From JANQIV01 sp050117315 (lineage in GTDB: Bacteria > Bacteroidota > Ignavibacteria > Ignavibacteriales > Melioribacteraceae), in the NCBI GenBank assembly GCA_050117315.1, contig JASFMY010000018.1, positions 6,352 through 70,351 on the forward strand: a stretch of DNA of 64,000 bases. Reading direction: 5' to 3'. Within the stretch, counting starts at the first letter, position 1. Every line of letters begins with the position of its first letter. The position numbers were made by a program, and so were the translations under genes. This document shows, piece after piece, positions 1 through 8,019 of this stretch. Under the pieces are notes generated by a model, which saw nothing but the letters and a program-made list of their open reading frames with translations, searched no databases and had not been told where the DNA came from.

Positions 1-812
1 TCAGCGCTTCGTTCAACTATTTTATCCGTATGATCGCTGTAGTTTTCCAGTTCTTTTTGAAAGATATGGATCAACTGTTTTTTTACATCTTCGTTTTGAG
101 GATTAAAAATTATCAGTCCGTATTTATCGAAAATTGAAAACATCAAAGAGAAAAATGCAGATGAAAACGATTCGCCTTTTTTATAAATAGATTTTAATTC
201 GTTAATTATCCTCTCAGTAAATTCCGTTTCGCGTAAGTTATTTTTTATATCGTCAATAACCTGTTCAATATCTTCGTTAAAAATTAATTTACCCACACTT
301 TCTTTTTTATCATCGTCATCCTTTTTTTCCAGGTAGCCTATATTTGACAGGCGGTTTTCATTGTTTATAATATTCAGGCTGCGGACTTCGTTAAAATCGT
401 GGTCGTCGCCTTCAAGCCAGAAAACAGGAATAAAATTATAATCGGCATATTCATTGTTTAATTCGTCTGCCAACTTAATCGCAGTGATGGTTTTATAAAA
501 CGTGTAAAGCGGTCCGCCAAACAAACCGAGCTGCTGTCCCGTAACTATTGAAAAAGTATTAGCCGATTTAAGCAGTTCAATATTTTCTTTGGTTTTTGAT
601 GATACGGTTTTTCCTTCGTACTGCTTTTTTATGATCTCAACCAAAATTGATTTATCAAGTCTATCATATTCTGAAACCTTATTAAAGAAATCCGGGTAAC
701 CGGCTTTATCTCTGAAGTTTCTTTCAAAAAATTTTTCTACATTTTCAAATTCATAAAGGTAGTCTAAGTATAAATTTTGGTTCCCGGGTATATCGGAAAA
801 ATTTATAAACAT
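1..812 (-). CDS. bshC: Bacillithiol biosynthesis cysteine-adding enzyme BshC (N-terminal part; C-terminus off the window)
   Basis: Reading the minus strand from an ATG at 812 gives an open frame of 270 codons that runs off the window edge. Two signatures are characteristic of the BshC family: TGQQLGLFGGPLYTFYK at about residues 91-107 and VFWLEGDDHDFNEV at about 130-143. BshC is thought to add cysteine to glucosaminyl-malate in the last step of bacillithiol synthesis. The family is usually a little over 500 residues, so about half is visible. The next gene upstream on the same strand ends 43 bp before this start, so the two may share a transcript. No bshA or bshB is in the window. The family call is firm. 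Activity is inferred. Confidence 0.9.
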   Translation of the reverse strand, partial: MFINFSDIPGNQNLYLDYLYEFENVEKFFERNFRDKAGYPDFFNKVSEYDRLDKSILVEIIKKQYEGKTVSSKTKENIELLKSANTFSIVTGQQLGLFGGPLYTFYKTITAIKLADELNNEYADYNFIPVFWLEGDDHDFNEVRSLNIINNENRLSNIGYLEKKDDDDKKESVGKLIFNEDIEQVIDDIKNNLRETEFTERIINELKSIYKKGESFSSAFFSLMFSIFDKYGLIIFNPQNEDVKKQLIHIFQKELENYSDHTDKIVERSA

Positions 813-855
813 TCTCACCTCGATTGGTATGTTTCGTAGTATTTTGCTTGCAAAG

Positions 856-1335
856 TTACAAAACCTTTAGATGTATTAAAATCCAAATTATTATTACCGC
901 TAAAGGTGTTGTTTTTACTATATATTGATTAATACCTATCTTTTCCATGTTTCTCAAGAACCTGTCCGCCCAAATATAATCAGGGCCAATGTGCCTTACG
1001 GTTTTATGGAGAACAACCGCAATAACAAAATCGTGAACAAGGGTTCTGAAAATTATCCCGAACAAAAAGAGTTGAATGCAGAAAATTAAATCCTTTGTGA
1101 AAAGGTAAACGAAAACCAGCATTACGACCTTGACAATAATTTTTTCAACGGTATCCCAATATTTCCACTTTAATTCGTATTTTTGGTGCTCTGATTTTAG
1201 TGAATTAATTGTTGCGGTATCTAATTTGTCTTTAAATAAATTTACTTCCTTTATAAAAGCAACATCGTGCAAACTTTGGACTGCGTAATAAATAATCCAG
1301 AATAATATTAAAAAAAGAAAGATTGATATTTCCAT
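856..1335 (-). CDS. Small hypothetical membrane protein (159 aa)
   Basis: I do not recognise this protein. It starts with a hydrophobic segment (about residues 3-18), followed by a charged stretch rich in Lys and Glu (about 28-62). Further hydrophobic segments lie at about 66-84 and 86-110, and a last one at about 140-157. This suggests an integral inner-membrane protein with three or four helices. It lies just upstream of bshC on the same strand and diverges from the flippase-like gene at 1406, with 70 bp between them that must hold both promoters. No catalytic motif is visible. A role in bacillithiol metabolism would rest only on position. Confidence 0.6.
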   Translation of the reverse strand: MEISIFLFLILFWIIYYAVQSLHDVAFIKEVNLFKDKLDTATINSLKSEHQKYELKWKYWDTVEKIIVKVVMLVFVYLFTKDLIFCIQLFLFGIIFRTLVHDFVIAVVLHKTVRHIGPDYIWADRFLRNMEKIGINQYIVKTTPLAVIIIWILIHLKVL

Positions 1336-1405
1336 TATTCAGTTAGTTGTTTAAGAAATATTTTAAGGTGCCCTGATAAAACTTAAAAAAACAAATATAA
1401 TCTAT

Positions 1406-2311
1406 TTGATAAAGTTATTAGTAGCAATAAGTATAATTTTGTTTCTTATATATTTTATTGAAGCAGATAAAATTCTAGAAGTATTGAAAAATGCAAATCC
1501 GGTGTTTTTATTAGCGGCCTTAGTATTACTCACGTTAAATATCTTTCTTCAATTCCGGAAATGGAAATTGTTGTGCAATAATATTTTATCTGTTTATGAT
1601 AAAAAGAAAATTTTAAAATCGCTGCTTATCGGGATTGGGGCAGGTATGTTTACTCCAATGAAATCCGGCGAATACTTTGCAAGGTCACTCGAACTGAATG
1701 ATTCAAGCGCTGTCAGTGTAACTTTGGCAACAGTTGTTGATAAATCTTTCACATTTATAACAATTTTTCTTATTGGGGGAATAACTTTTATTTTTTCTCT
1801 TGAAAAGTTTATATCGGGAAGCACTGTTTTGTTTTATTTATCGCTTTTAACTTATGTGATAGTAGCTGTTTTCATAACAGTTGTAATCGGGTATAGAAAA
1901 AGAGTAAAATTCAATTTTAACAATAAGAATAAGTATAAAATAGTTGATAACTTTAATGAGTTTATCTCGTCAATTAAAACTCTTCCGTCAAATATTATTT
2001 TAAAGACTTTTATATTTGCAGCATTTCATCTGGTAACAATATGTATCCAATTTCTATTTTTACTAATAGCATTTAACGGGGAATTAAATCAATACTTTTT
2101 TCAAATACCTGTTTTAATGTTTTTTATACAAATTTTTATACCGCCGTTGGTTTTGGGTGAAATAGGAATTAGAGAGACTGCTTCGGTTTTTTTAGTTGGT
2201 AAAATAGGAATAAGTCCGGCAGTCGGTTTTAACGCTGCTATGTTTCTGTTTTTAATTAATTTTATAGTTCCGTCGATATTAACTTTATTTTTTATTTTAA
2301 GGAAAAAATGA
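1406..2311 (+). CDS. Flippase-like / lysylphosphatidylglycerol synthase TM-region family protein
   Basis: A 301-residue polytopic membrane protein. The N-terminal pattern of a first helix, a segment reading NPVFLLAALVLLTLN and then FRKWKLLC, followed by GAGMFTPMKSGEYFARS (about 77-93), is typical of the UPF0104 / LPG-synthase transmembrane family (flippase-like domain). Such proteins are usually encoded beside GT2 glycosyltransferases. It starts at a TTG codon; no ATG fits the conserved N-terminus. Its last codons overlap the next gene by 4 bp (ATGA type), so it is translationally coupled to the GT2 at 2308. The soluble aminoacyl-transferase half of MprF is absent, so a transport or lipid-handling role is more likely than lysyl transfer. 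Confidence 0.75.
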   Translation: MIKLLVAISIILFLIYFIEADKILEVLKNANPVFLLAALVLLTLNIFLQFRKWKLLCNNILSVYDKKKILKSLLIGIGAGMFTPMKSGEYFARSLELNDSSAVSVTLATVVDKSFTFITIFLIGGITFIFSLEKFISGSTVLFYLSLLTYVIVAVFITVVIGYRKRVKFNFNNKNKYKIVDNFNEFISSIKTLPSNIILKTFIFAAFHLVTICIQFLFLLIAFNGELNQYFFQIPVLMFFIQIFIPPLVLGEIGIRETASVFLVGKIGISPAVGFNAAMFLFLINFIVPSILTLFFILRKK

Positions 2312-3438
2312 TGCCTTTCCTTCTCGTGATTTTTTTATTGCTGTTGTTGAGTTATATCAACTTCACCCTAAGCATATATTGGGGAATTAGGAGAAAAGAA
2401 GAACCGGATGAAAATAAGAACTATGAATTTATTTCGATCATTATTCCTTTTAGAAACGAAGAAGAAGTAATTTTAAGGAATCTGCAAAGCCTCAAAAACT
2501 TAAAATACCCGGAAGAATTTTATGAAGTGATTTATGTTAATGATTCTTCCGATGATAATTCGGTTAAAATTTTAGAACAAGAAGGCTTACCTGAAAACTT
2601 TTCCATAATTTCAATGAACGAGGGGGAAATAAAAACAGGGCATAAAAAGCAGGCGATTGAGCTCGGGATAAAACACGCAAAAGGGGAAATAATTACTGCC
2701 TCGGATGCAGACTGTACTTACAGCCCGTTGTGGCTCAATATTATTAATAATATGTTTGACGAACAAACCGGTTTTGTTGCCGGGCCTGTTGATTTTGAAA
2801 ATGACGGGAAATGTTGGGACGGAATTCAGCAGCTTGAACATGCAAGTTTGATTATTACCGGCGGGGGACTAATGAGTATTAAAAACCCAATCATTTGCAG
2901 CGGCGCTAACTTAGCTTTTAGAGTAAAGGCTTTTAATGAAGTAAACGGGTACAGCGGTTATAAAGAATATTCTTCAGGTGATGATTCTTTTTTAATGACA
3001 AAAATTTTTTATGACTCGAACTATAAAATAAAGTTTTGTTTTGATAATGATGCAATGGTTAAAACCAGAGCTAATAGAAATGTTGCAGAGTTTTTCAGGC
3101 AGAGGAAAAGATGGGTAGGCAAAGCGTTTTTTTATAAAAGAAAAAAAATATTATTCCGGTTAACTTTGCTGCTGCTTTTTTTTATAGCCCTGGTATTGCA
3201 GTTATTTTTAGGAATATTTGTTAACATTGTTTATCTATATTCTTTTTTAATAAGTTTTTTTGCGAAAGTACTATTTGATGTTTTAGTTATGAATGAAGGC
3301 CTTAAACATATTTATGAAAAAAGAATGTTGAAATATTTTTTGGTCGCTGAAATTTTCCATGTCCCTTATTCTCTTGTCTCGGTTGTTATGGGAGCTTTCG
3401 GTAAAAAGAAATGGAAGGGAAGGGAAGTAGCAAGATAA
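2308..3438 (+). CDS. GT2-family membrane glycosyltransferase
   Basis: A 376-residue processive-type GT2 enzyme. It has an N-terminal membrane helix (residues 3-25) and a GT-A core with IIIPFRNEEE (45-53), YVNDSSDDN (76-84) and the metal-binding DAD at 133-135. The acceptor-side SGDDSF lies at 223-228 and QRKRW (the Q-x-x-R-W signature) at 265-269. Two or three C-terminal membrane helices follow. Such enzymes transfer sugars from nucleotide sugars to lipid or growing glycan at the inner face of the membrane. It overlaps the flippase-like gene by 4 bp and is one base from the deacetylase gene. Donor and acceptor cannot be read from the sequence. Confidence 0.85.
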   Translation: MMPFLLVIFLLLLLSYINFTLSIYWGIRRKEEPDENKNYEFISIIIPFRNEEEVILRNLQSLKNLKYPEEFYEVIYVNDSSDDNSVKILEQEGLPENFSIISMNEGEIKTGHKKQAIELGIKHAKGEIITASDADCTYSPLWLNIINNMFDEQTGFVAGPVDFENDGKCWDGIQQLEHASLIITGGGLMSIKNPIICSGANLAFRVKAFNEVNGYSGYKEYSSGDDSFLMTKIFYDSNYKIKFCFDNDAMVKTRANRNVAEFFRQRKRWVGKAFFYKRKKILFRLTLLLLFFIALVLQLFLGIFVNIVYLYSFLISFFAKVLFDVLVMNEGLKHIYEKRMLKYFLVAEIFHVPYSLVSVVMGAFGKKKWKGREVAR

Positions 3439-3439
3439 A

Positions 3440-4075
3440 ATGAAATGGTTATTTGATCCGCCGGCTGCGGTGAAAAAAATATATTCCGATTTTATCTGGA
3501 ATTCAAAAACCGGGAAAATCCTTTTAACGTTTGACGACGGGCCTGTCCCGGGAATTACGGATAAAATTCTAAAAAAGTTAAACGAACATTCAATAAAAGC
3601 TATGTTCTTTTGTGTCGGAAATAATATCGATAAATATTCGTCTTTAGCAGAAGAAATAATTTCCGAGGGACATTCCCTGGGGAATCATACTTTTAATCAC
3701 GCAAAAATAAACAAGATTGGTAATGATAAACTGGACGACGAGATTGAGAGATGCTCGGAAGTTATTAGAAACAAACTTAATTATGATACAAAGTATTTCA
3801 GGCCGCCTCACGGTAGGCTAAAATATCGGCTTTCAAAAAAACTTGAACGCTATAAATTAAAAAATATAATGTGGTCGCTGCTTACTTACGATTTTAAAAA
3901 TGATTTTAACCTTGTTAAAAAAGCGGTGGGTAATTATTTGCAGCCAGACTCAATAGTCGTTTGCCACGATAATAAAAAATCTGAGAAGATTATTGTTGAC
4001 TCAATAGATTTTCTTGTAGAGAAATCGGATAATAAAAATTATAAAATCGGAACCCCTGAAGAATGTTTGAAATAA
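3440..4075 (+). CDS. Polysaccharide deacetylase family protein (NodB homology domain)
   Basis: A 211-residue single-domain carbohydrate esterase 4 protein. Motif 1, TFDDGP, lies at 30-35. Motif 2, GHSLGNHTFNH, lies at 77-87 and supplies two likely zinc-binding histidines (83 and 87). Motif 3, RPPHGR, lies at 121-126. There is no signal peptide or N-terminal helix, so it probably acts in the cytoplasm on a lipid-linked or nucleotide-linked N-acetyl sugar, rather than on periplasmic peptidoglycan. It sits between two GT2 genes and its 3' end overlaps the next one by 13 bp, which argues that it modifies the sugar those enzymes add. The substrate is unknown. Confidence 0.85.
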   Translation: MKWLFDPPAAVKKIYSDFIWNSKTGKILLTFDDGPVPGITDKILKKLNEHSIKAMFFCVGNNIDKYSSLAEEIISEGHSLGNHTFNHAKINKIGNDKLDDEIERCSEVIRNKLNYDTKYFRPPHGRLKYRLSKKLERYKLKNIMWSLLTYDFKNDFNLVKKAVGNYLQPDSIVVCHDNKKSEKIIVDSIDFLVEKSDNKNYKIGTPEECLK

Positions 4076-5172
4076 TTTTCATTACAGCGCTGAGTTTGTA
4101 TTTTCTTCAATTTGTAGTTTATTCAATAGGATTAAACAGAAAACTAATTGACAAAAAGCAGGAAAAACCTTTAACCGTTTCCGTAATTGTTGCTGCAAGA
4201 AATGAAGAGAAAAATATTCTTGACTGTATGGAATCATTAAATGCTTTGGAATACGACCCGGATAAATATGAAATCATAATGGTTAATGATAACTCTACCG
4301 ACAGCACAAAAGAAATTATTGAACAATACATTCATGATAAACCCAGGTTCAGGCTGATCTCAATAGATAAAAAAGCCGGAAGGTTGGAGGGAAAAACAAA
4401 CGCATTAGCCCAGGCAATAAAAGTATCAAATGGTGAAATAATTATTACCACTGATGCCGATTGTATAGTAAAACCAATGTGGGTAAAAACCATAGTATCG
4501 TATTTCGACGACGATGTGGCAATGGTCAGCAACTATACTGTTCAGAGGATGAACAATACTTTCGAAGGTATGCAGTCTATAGATTGGTTGTTATTGCTTT
4601 CAATTGCAGGCGGTGTAATGAATTTAGGCAAGCCATTAAGCTGCATCGGCAACAATATGGCGTACCGTCGTTCGGTTTATGATGAATTAGGCGGTTACGA
4701 AGGGATACCGTTTTCCGTCACCGAAGATTTTATGTTGATGCTGCAGATTCATAAACTAAAAAAATATAAAATCATCCACACAACTGAAAGCGATGCGCTG
4801 GTAGTGAGCAAACCCTGCCCGGATGTTAAAGCACTTTATTCACAAAAGAAAAGATGGGGAGTGGGGGGATTAGACAGTGATATTACCGGGTTTTCCGTAA
4901 TGGCGGTAGCATGGGTTCTTCATTTTATGATGTTAATATCTTTTATGTTTTTCTCTTCCACCATACTCTACTTAATAATATTTAAACTGGCTGCGGACTA
5001 TTTCTTTATCAAACCTGCAGCGAATAAACTTGATGTGAAGTTTTCCTTATTACATTTTTTCGCTTTTGAAATTTACTTATTAATTTACGTTATTTGCCTT
5101 CCGTTTATTGTTTTGCTGAATCCAAGTATAAAATGGAAAGACAGGCCTTATATAAGAAACAAATCAGGTTAA
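4063..5172 (+). CDS. GT2-family membrane glycosyltransferase (second copy)
   Basis: A 369-residue GT2 enzyme with the same architecture as the one at 2308, but only distantly similar. It has an N-terminal helix (2-24), VIVAARNEE (41-49), MVNDNSTD (73-80) and DAD at 131-133. TEDF lies at 220-223 and QKKRW at 261-265, followed by C-terminal membrane helices. The start lies inside the deacetylase gene (13 bp overlap), which implies coupled translation. The two GT2 enzymes probably act in sequence on one glycolipid. The order of action and the sugars are not deducible. Confidence 0.85.
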   Translation: MFEIIFITALSLYFLQFVVYSIGLNRKLIDKKQEKPLTVSVIVAARNEEKNILDCMESLNALEYDPDKYEIIMVNDNSTDSTKEIIEQYIHDKPRFRLISIDKKAGRLEGKTNALAQAIKVSNGEIIITTDADCIVKPMWVKTIVSYFDDDVAMVSNYTVQRMNNTFEGMQSIDWLLLLSIAGGVMNLGKPLSCIGNNMAYRRSVYDELGGYEGIPFSVTEDFMLMLQIHKLKKYKIIHTTESDALVVSKPCPDVKALYSQKKRWGVGGLDSDITGFSVMAVAWVLHFMMLISFMFFSSTILYLIIFKLAADYFFIKPAANKLDVKFSLLHFFAFEIYLLIYVICLPFIVLLNPSIKWKDRPYIRNKSG

Positions 5173-5178
5173 AAAAAT

Positions 5179-6003
5179 ATGTTCAGGAATTTTTGTTTAA
5201 TAATTGTTCTATCTATAGTTTTTTTAAGAGCTCAGAGTGAAATCATTTATTTCCCGGACGATTTAAACGTTCAGCCTTTTACTGCAAATATTTTGGAACC
5301 AAAGTTGGGTTTCCTTTTTCAAGTAGGTGACGATGAATTGAGATTGGATATAGGAAATTCCATTGACGCCGTAAGGATAAATAAATCAGATAACGAAACT
5401 ATGGCATTAGGTTTTGATCTTTTTACTTATACTTTGCTGAGAGGAGAAAACGATTTCCATTTTCCTGTTGATGCGGTTGATTATTTATTCGGGCTTAATT
5501 TCAGCTACAAAAAAACTATTGATGAGAATGAATACGGTGTCCGCGTAAGATTGAGCCATATAAGCGCCCATTTTGTTGACGGACATTTTGACAACACTAC
5601 AAACCAATGGGTAGACGAACAGCCGCCGAGAGTATATTCAAGAGAATTTATAGAAATATTTCCGTTTTATAAATTTAACGACGTTAGAGTTTACGCCGGT
5701 TTTACATATTTATGGCACGTAGACCCGCAGGATTTGGGGAAAGATAATTATAATATCGGGTTCGATTATTTTAATAGTGAGATAAGTGAAATATTTTCTC
5801 CTTTTATTGCATATGATCTCAAAGTAGTAAACTTAGATGAATATACAACAAACCATTCCATTGCTGCCGGGCTGAAGTTCGGGAATGTATTTGGCAGGGG
5901 AGTTAGTATTTATTATAATTATTATTTCGGTAAAAGTATTCACGGTGAATATTACGATTTTGATAGAACTTTTAGTGCAATAGGAATTAATTTGGATTTG
6001 TAA
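5179..6003 (+). CDS. Putative outer-membrane beta-barrel protein, DUF1207-like
   Basis: A 274-residue protein with a signal peptide (residues 1-18, ending near RAQS). The body consists of alternating aromatic and hydrophobic strands, for example FFPYKFNDVRVYAGFTY-like and YYNYYFG-like segments, and ends in a hydrophobic strand, as outer-membrane barrels do. The early stretch QPFTANILEPKLGF recalls the conserved opening of DUF1207 proteins, but that is a weak match made from memory. It follows the GT2 gene by 6 bp and precedes the M50 protease by 1 bp, so it belongs to this operon. It could be the export or anchoring component for the glycan, or an unrelated porin-like protein. Confidence 0.55.
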   Translation: MFRNFCLIIVLSIVFLRAQSEIIYFPDDLNVQPFTANILEPKLGFLFQVGDDELRLDIGNSIDAVRINKSDNETMALGFDLFTYTLLRGENDFHFPVDAVDYLFGLNFSYKKTIDENEYGVRVRLSHISAHFVDGHFDNTTNQWVDEQPPRVYSREFIEIFPFYKFNDVRVYAGFTYLWHVDPQDLGKDNYNIGFDYFNSEISEIFSPFIAYDLKVVNLDEYTTNHSIAAGLKFGNVFGRGVSIYYNYYFGKSIHGEYYDFDRTFSAIGINLDL

Positions 6004-6004
6004 A

Positions 6005-7012
6005 GTGTCAGAGAATTACAGTGAACCGACATATTCTATGAATATTAATCTTAAGAAAAAAAAGAATAAGCATAATTACATTCTTCACTCGGGATTATTT
6101 CTAGTAACTTTTGTTACTACTTTAATAGCGGGTATAGCATGGACAACGGGTTCACTGGGCCCTTATACGGTTGATGATTTAATTGCCGGCCTGCCGTATG
6201 CAATATCGGTTTTATTTATTTTATCTGCTCACGAGTTCGGGCATTTTTTTGCGGCGGTTTACCATAAAATTCATGCCTCTTTACCTTACTATATTCCGTT
6301 CCCGCCGTTGCCGGGTTTTTTTAATTTTGGGACGATGGGAGCAGTAATAAGGACAAGAGAAAGAATTAATGATAACAAAGCAATGTTTGATATAGGCATT
6401 GCCGGGCCGATTGCAGGCTTTATTGCATGTTTAATTGTTTTGATTTACGGTTTTTCAAATCTGCCGCCAATAGAATATTTGTTGAACATACACCCGGATT
6501 TTCTATCCCCGGAATATGGGACTAATTCAATTGGCCTCGAATTTGGAGATACTTTACTTTTTGCATTATTGAGAGAAATATTTACAAAGCCGGGTGATTT
6601 TGTCCCTCCTATGAGTGAAGTGTATCATTACCCGTATCTGTGTGTCGGCTGGTTCGGTTTATTTGTTACGGCAATGAATATGGTTCCGGTAGGTCAGTTA
6701 GACGGAGGGCATGTTGTTTTCAGTATGTTCGGGGGAAAAATCCACGAAGCTGTTGCAAGTGTTTCATTGATAATATTAGGCGTTTTGGGCATACTCGGTT
6801 TACTCGATAGTTTTTTGGGGTTGAATTTAGGAGTTGGCTGGACAGGCTGGTTAGTCTGGTCTGTGATATTATTGTTGATTATAAAGGTCAAACATCCCCC
6901 GGTTACTTTATTTCAACCGCTTGATAAAGGCAGGATGATTTTGGGCTATATCAGTTTAATAATACTATTACTTTCATTTTCCCCTTCTCCTTTTATCGTA
7001 TCACTTAGTTAA
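6005..7012 (+). CDS. Site-2 protease family membrane metalloprotease (M50)
   Basis: A 335-residue intramembrane zinc protease. HEFGH at 76-80 supplies the two zinc histidines and the catalytic Glu. The second signature, NMVPVGQLDGGH (225-236), holds the third zinc ligand (Asp 233). At least six hydrophobic segments surround these motifs. No PDZ domain is visible, which sets it apart from RseP-type proteases and fits the shorter SREBP/EGY1-like M50 group. The start is GTG; a downstream in-frame Met at residue 12 is an alternative. It is the last gene of the glycosyltransferase operon; its substrate is unknown. Confidence 0.85.
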   Translation: MSENYSEPTYSMNINLKKKKNKHNYILHSGLFLVTFVTTLIAGIAWTTGSLGPYTVDDLIAGLPYAISVLFILSAHEFGHFFAAVYHKIHASLPYYIPFPPLPGFFNFGTMGAVIRTRERINDNKAMFDIGIAGPIAGFIACLIVLIYGFSNLPPIEYLLNIHPDFLSPEYGTNSIGLEFGDTLLFALLREIFTKPGDFVPPMSEVYHYPYLCVGWFGLFVTAMNMVPVGQLDGGHVVFSMFGGKIHEAVASVSLIILGVLGILGLLDSFLGLNLGVGWTGWLVWSVILLLIIKVKHPPVTLFQPLDKGRMILGYISLIILLLSFSPSPFIVSLS

Positions 7013-7134
7013 TTTTATTGACTTGACTTTTTTATTAAAAAAGTTCTAACTTAATAGTCAAAATTAAGGGGAATTTATTCGGGATAATTTGCTACATTTT
7101 TAATTTTTATTTTTCTTAATATGATTCCATAAGT

Positions 7135-7190
7135 AGGCAAATTTTCTCAATTTAGGTTTCCCGTTTTTTGTACCTAAAATTAACTTGCCT
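7135..7190 (+). promoter_or_regulatory. Long imperfect hairpin in the leader of the lipoprotein operon
   Basis: The outer arms AGGCAA (7135-7140) and TTGCCT (7185-7190) and the inner arms AATTTAGGT (7149-7157) and ACCTAAAATT (7172-7181) pair around a T-rich loop. It lies 35 bp before the ATG of the lipoprotein gene. It could be an RNA leader structure, a terminator for the upstream M50 operon, or a protein-binding inverted repeat. A shorter repeat, ACTTTTTT/AAAAAAGT, is at about 7028-7046. Confidence 0.35.
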
Positions 7191-7224
7191 GCCGAAAATA
7201 TTTCTTATTAAACATAGTGATTAC

Positions 7225-8019
7225 ATGAGATATTTATTAGTAGTTTTTATTCTAATGTTTTTTATAGGCTGTGAAGAAATACCAGATGACGTAATTAATA
7301 GTACAGCCTATAATTATAACGTTACGAATATTGAAGCGCCTGAATCTTTTATCTTTTCTAACTCGGATTCAAGTTTTGTTGCTGCTGTTGAAATTGACAA
7401 TACTGAAGTAATAAACGAAGTTTGGCTTGATGTTGTATCTCAAGACGGGAGTGAAGAAATTATTGACAACTTGAGTATGGCAGATAACGGCGATACTGAA
7501 AATAACGGTGATGAAGCCGGCAAAGACAGTAAGTATTCTGCTAAAGTATTTCTCGGTAAAGATATTGCAAGCGGCAACTATGAAATTCAATTTTATGTAA
7601 GCGATAACTATAATGATGAAGATGATAATGTTAGGAAAGCGGCCGTACATGTTTTTGCTTATGATAACGGGGAAAACAAATTTGAACCCGTAATATCTAA
7701 TCTAATTATGCCCGATACTATTTCTACCGGGGTGGAATTTGTATTTACCGTTGATGTTACAGACCAAAATGGTTTGAGTGATGTTGATGAAGTCTATTTT
7801 GATATTTATAGGTCTGATGGTGCTTACCGCGGCAGAGTAGTGATGCATGATGACGGAGATTCAAATTATGGAGATGAAACGGCCGGTGATGGTGTTTATT
7901 CTTTCAAAAATTCCTTTGAAAGCACTGCTTTAAAAGGAACATGGCGTTTTGTGTTTCAAGCCGTAGATAAAAGCGGTTTAGTAAGTAATGAAATTACTCA
8001 CAATATTGAAGTGATTTAA
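7225..8019 (+). CDS. Lipoprotein with Ig-like / choice-of-anchor repeats
   Basis: A 264-residue predicted lipoprotein. The ATG at 7225 begins a short signal peptide with lipobox FIGC; the lipidated Cys is near residue 16. A longer frame reaches back to 7168 but adds a non-signal-like stretch, so I reject that start. The body holds two similar modules, each with a hydrophobic strand pattern and an acidic turn of the type DNGDTENNGDEAGKDSKYS and HDDGDSNYGDETAGDGVYS. This pattern is common in bacterial surface Ig-like domains. Its stop overlaps the start of the next gene (TAATG). Likely on the periplasmic or outer face; no enzymatic motif. Confidence 0.7.
   Translation: MRYLLVVFILMFFIGCEEIPDDVINSTAYNYNVTNIEAPESFIFSNSDSSFVAAVEIDNTEVINEVWLDVVSQDGSEEIIDNLSMADNGDTENNGDEAGKDSKYSAKVFLGKDIASGNYEIQFYVSDNYNDEDDNVRKAAVHVFAYDNGENKFEPVISNLIMPDTISTGVEFVFTVDVTDQNGLSDVDEVYFDIYRSDGAYRGRVVMHDDGDSNYGDETAGDGVYSFKNSFESTALKGTWRFVFQAVDKSGLVSNEITHNIEVI

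Noticed and set aside
7168..7224. Longer start for the lipoprotein
   Set aside because: It would bury the signal peptide and lipobox behind 19 residues and overlap the leader hairpin.
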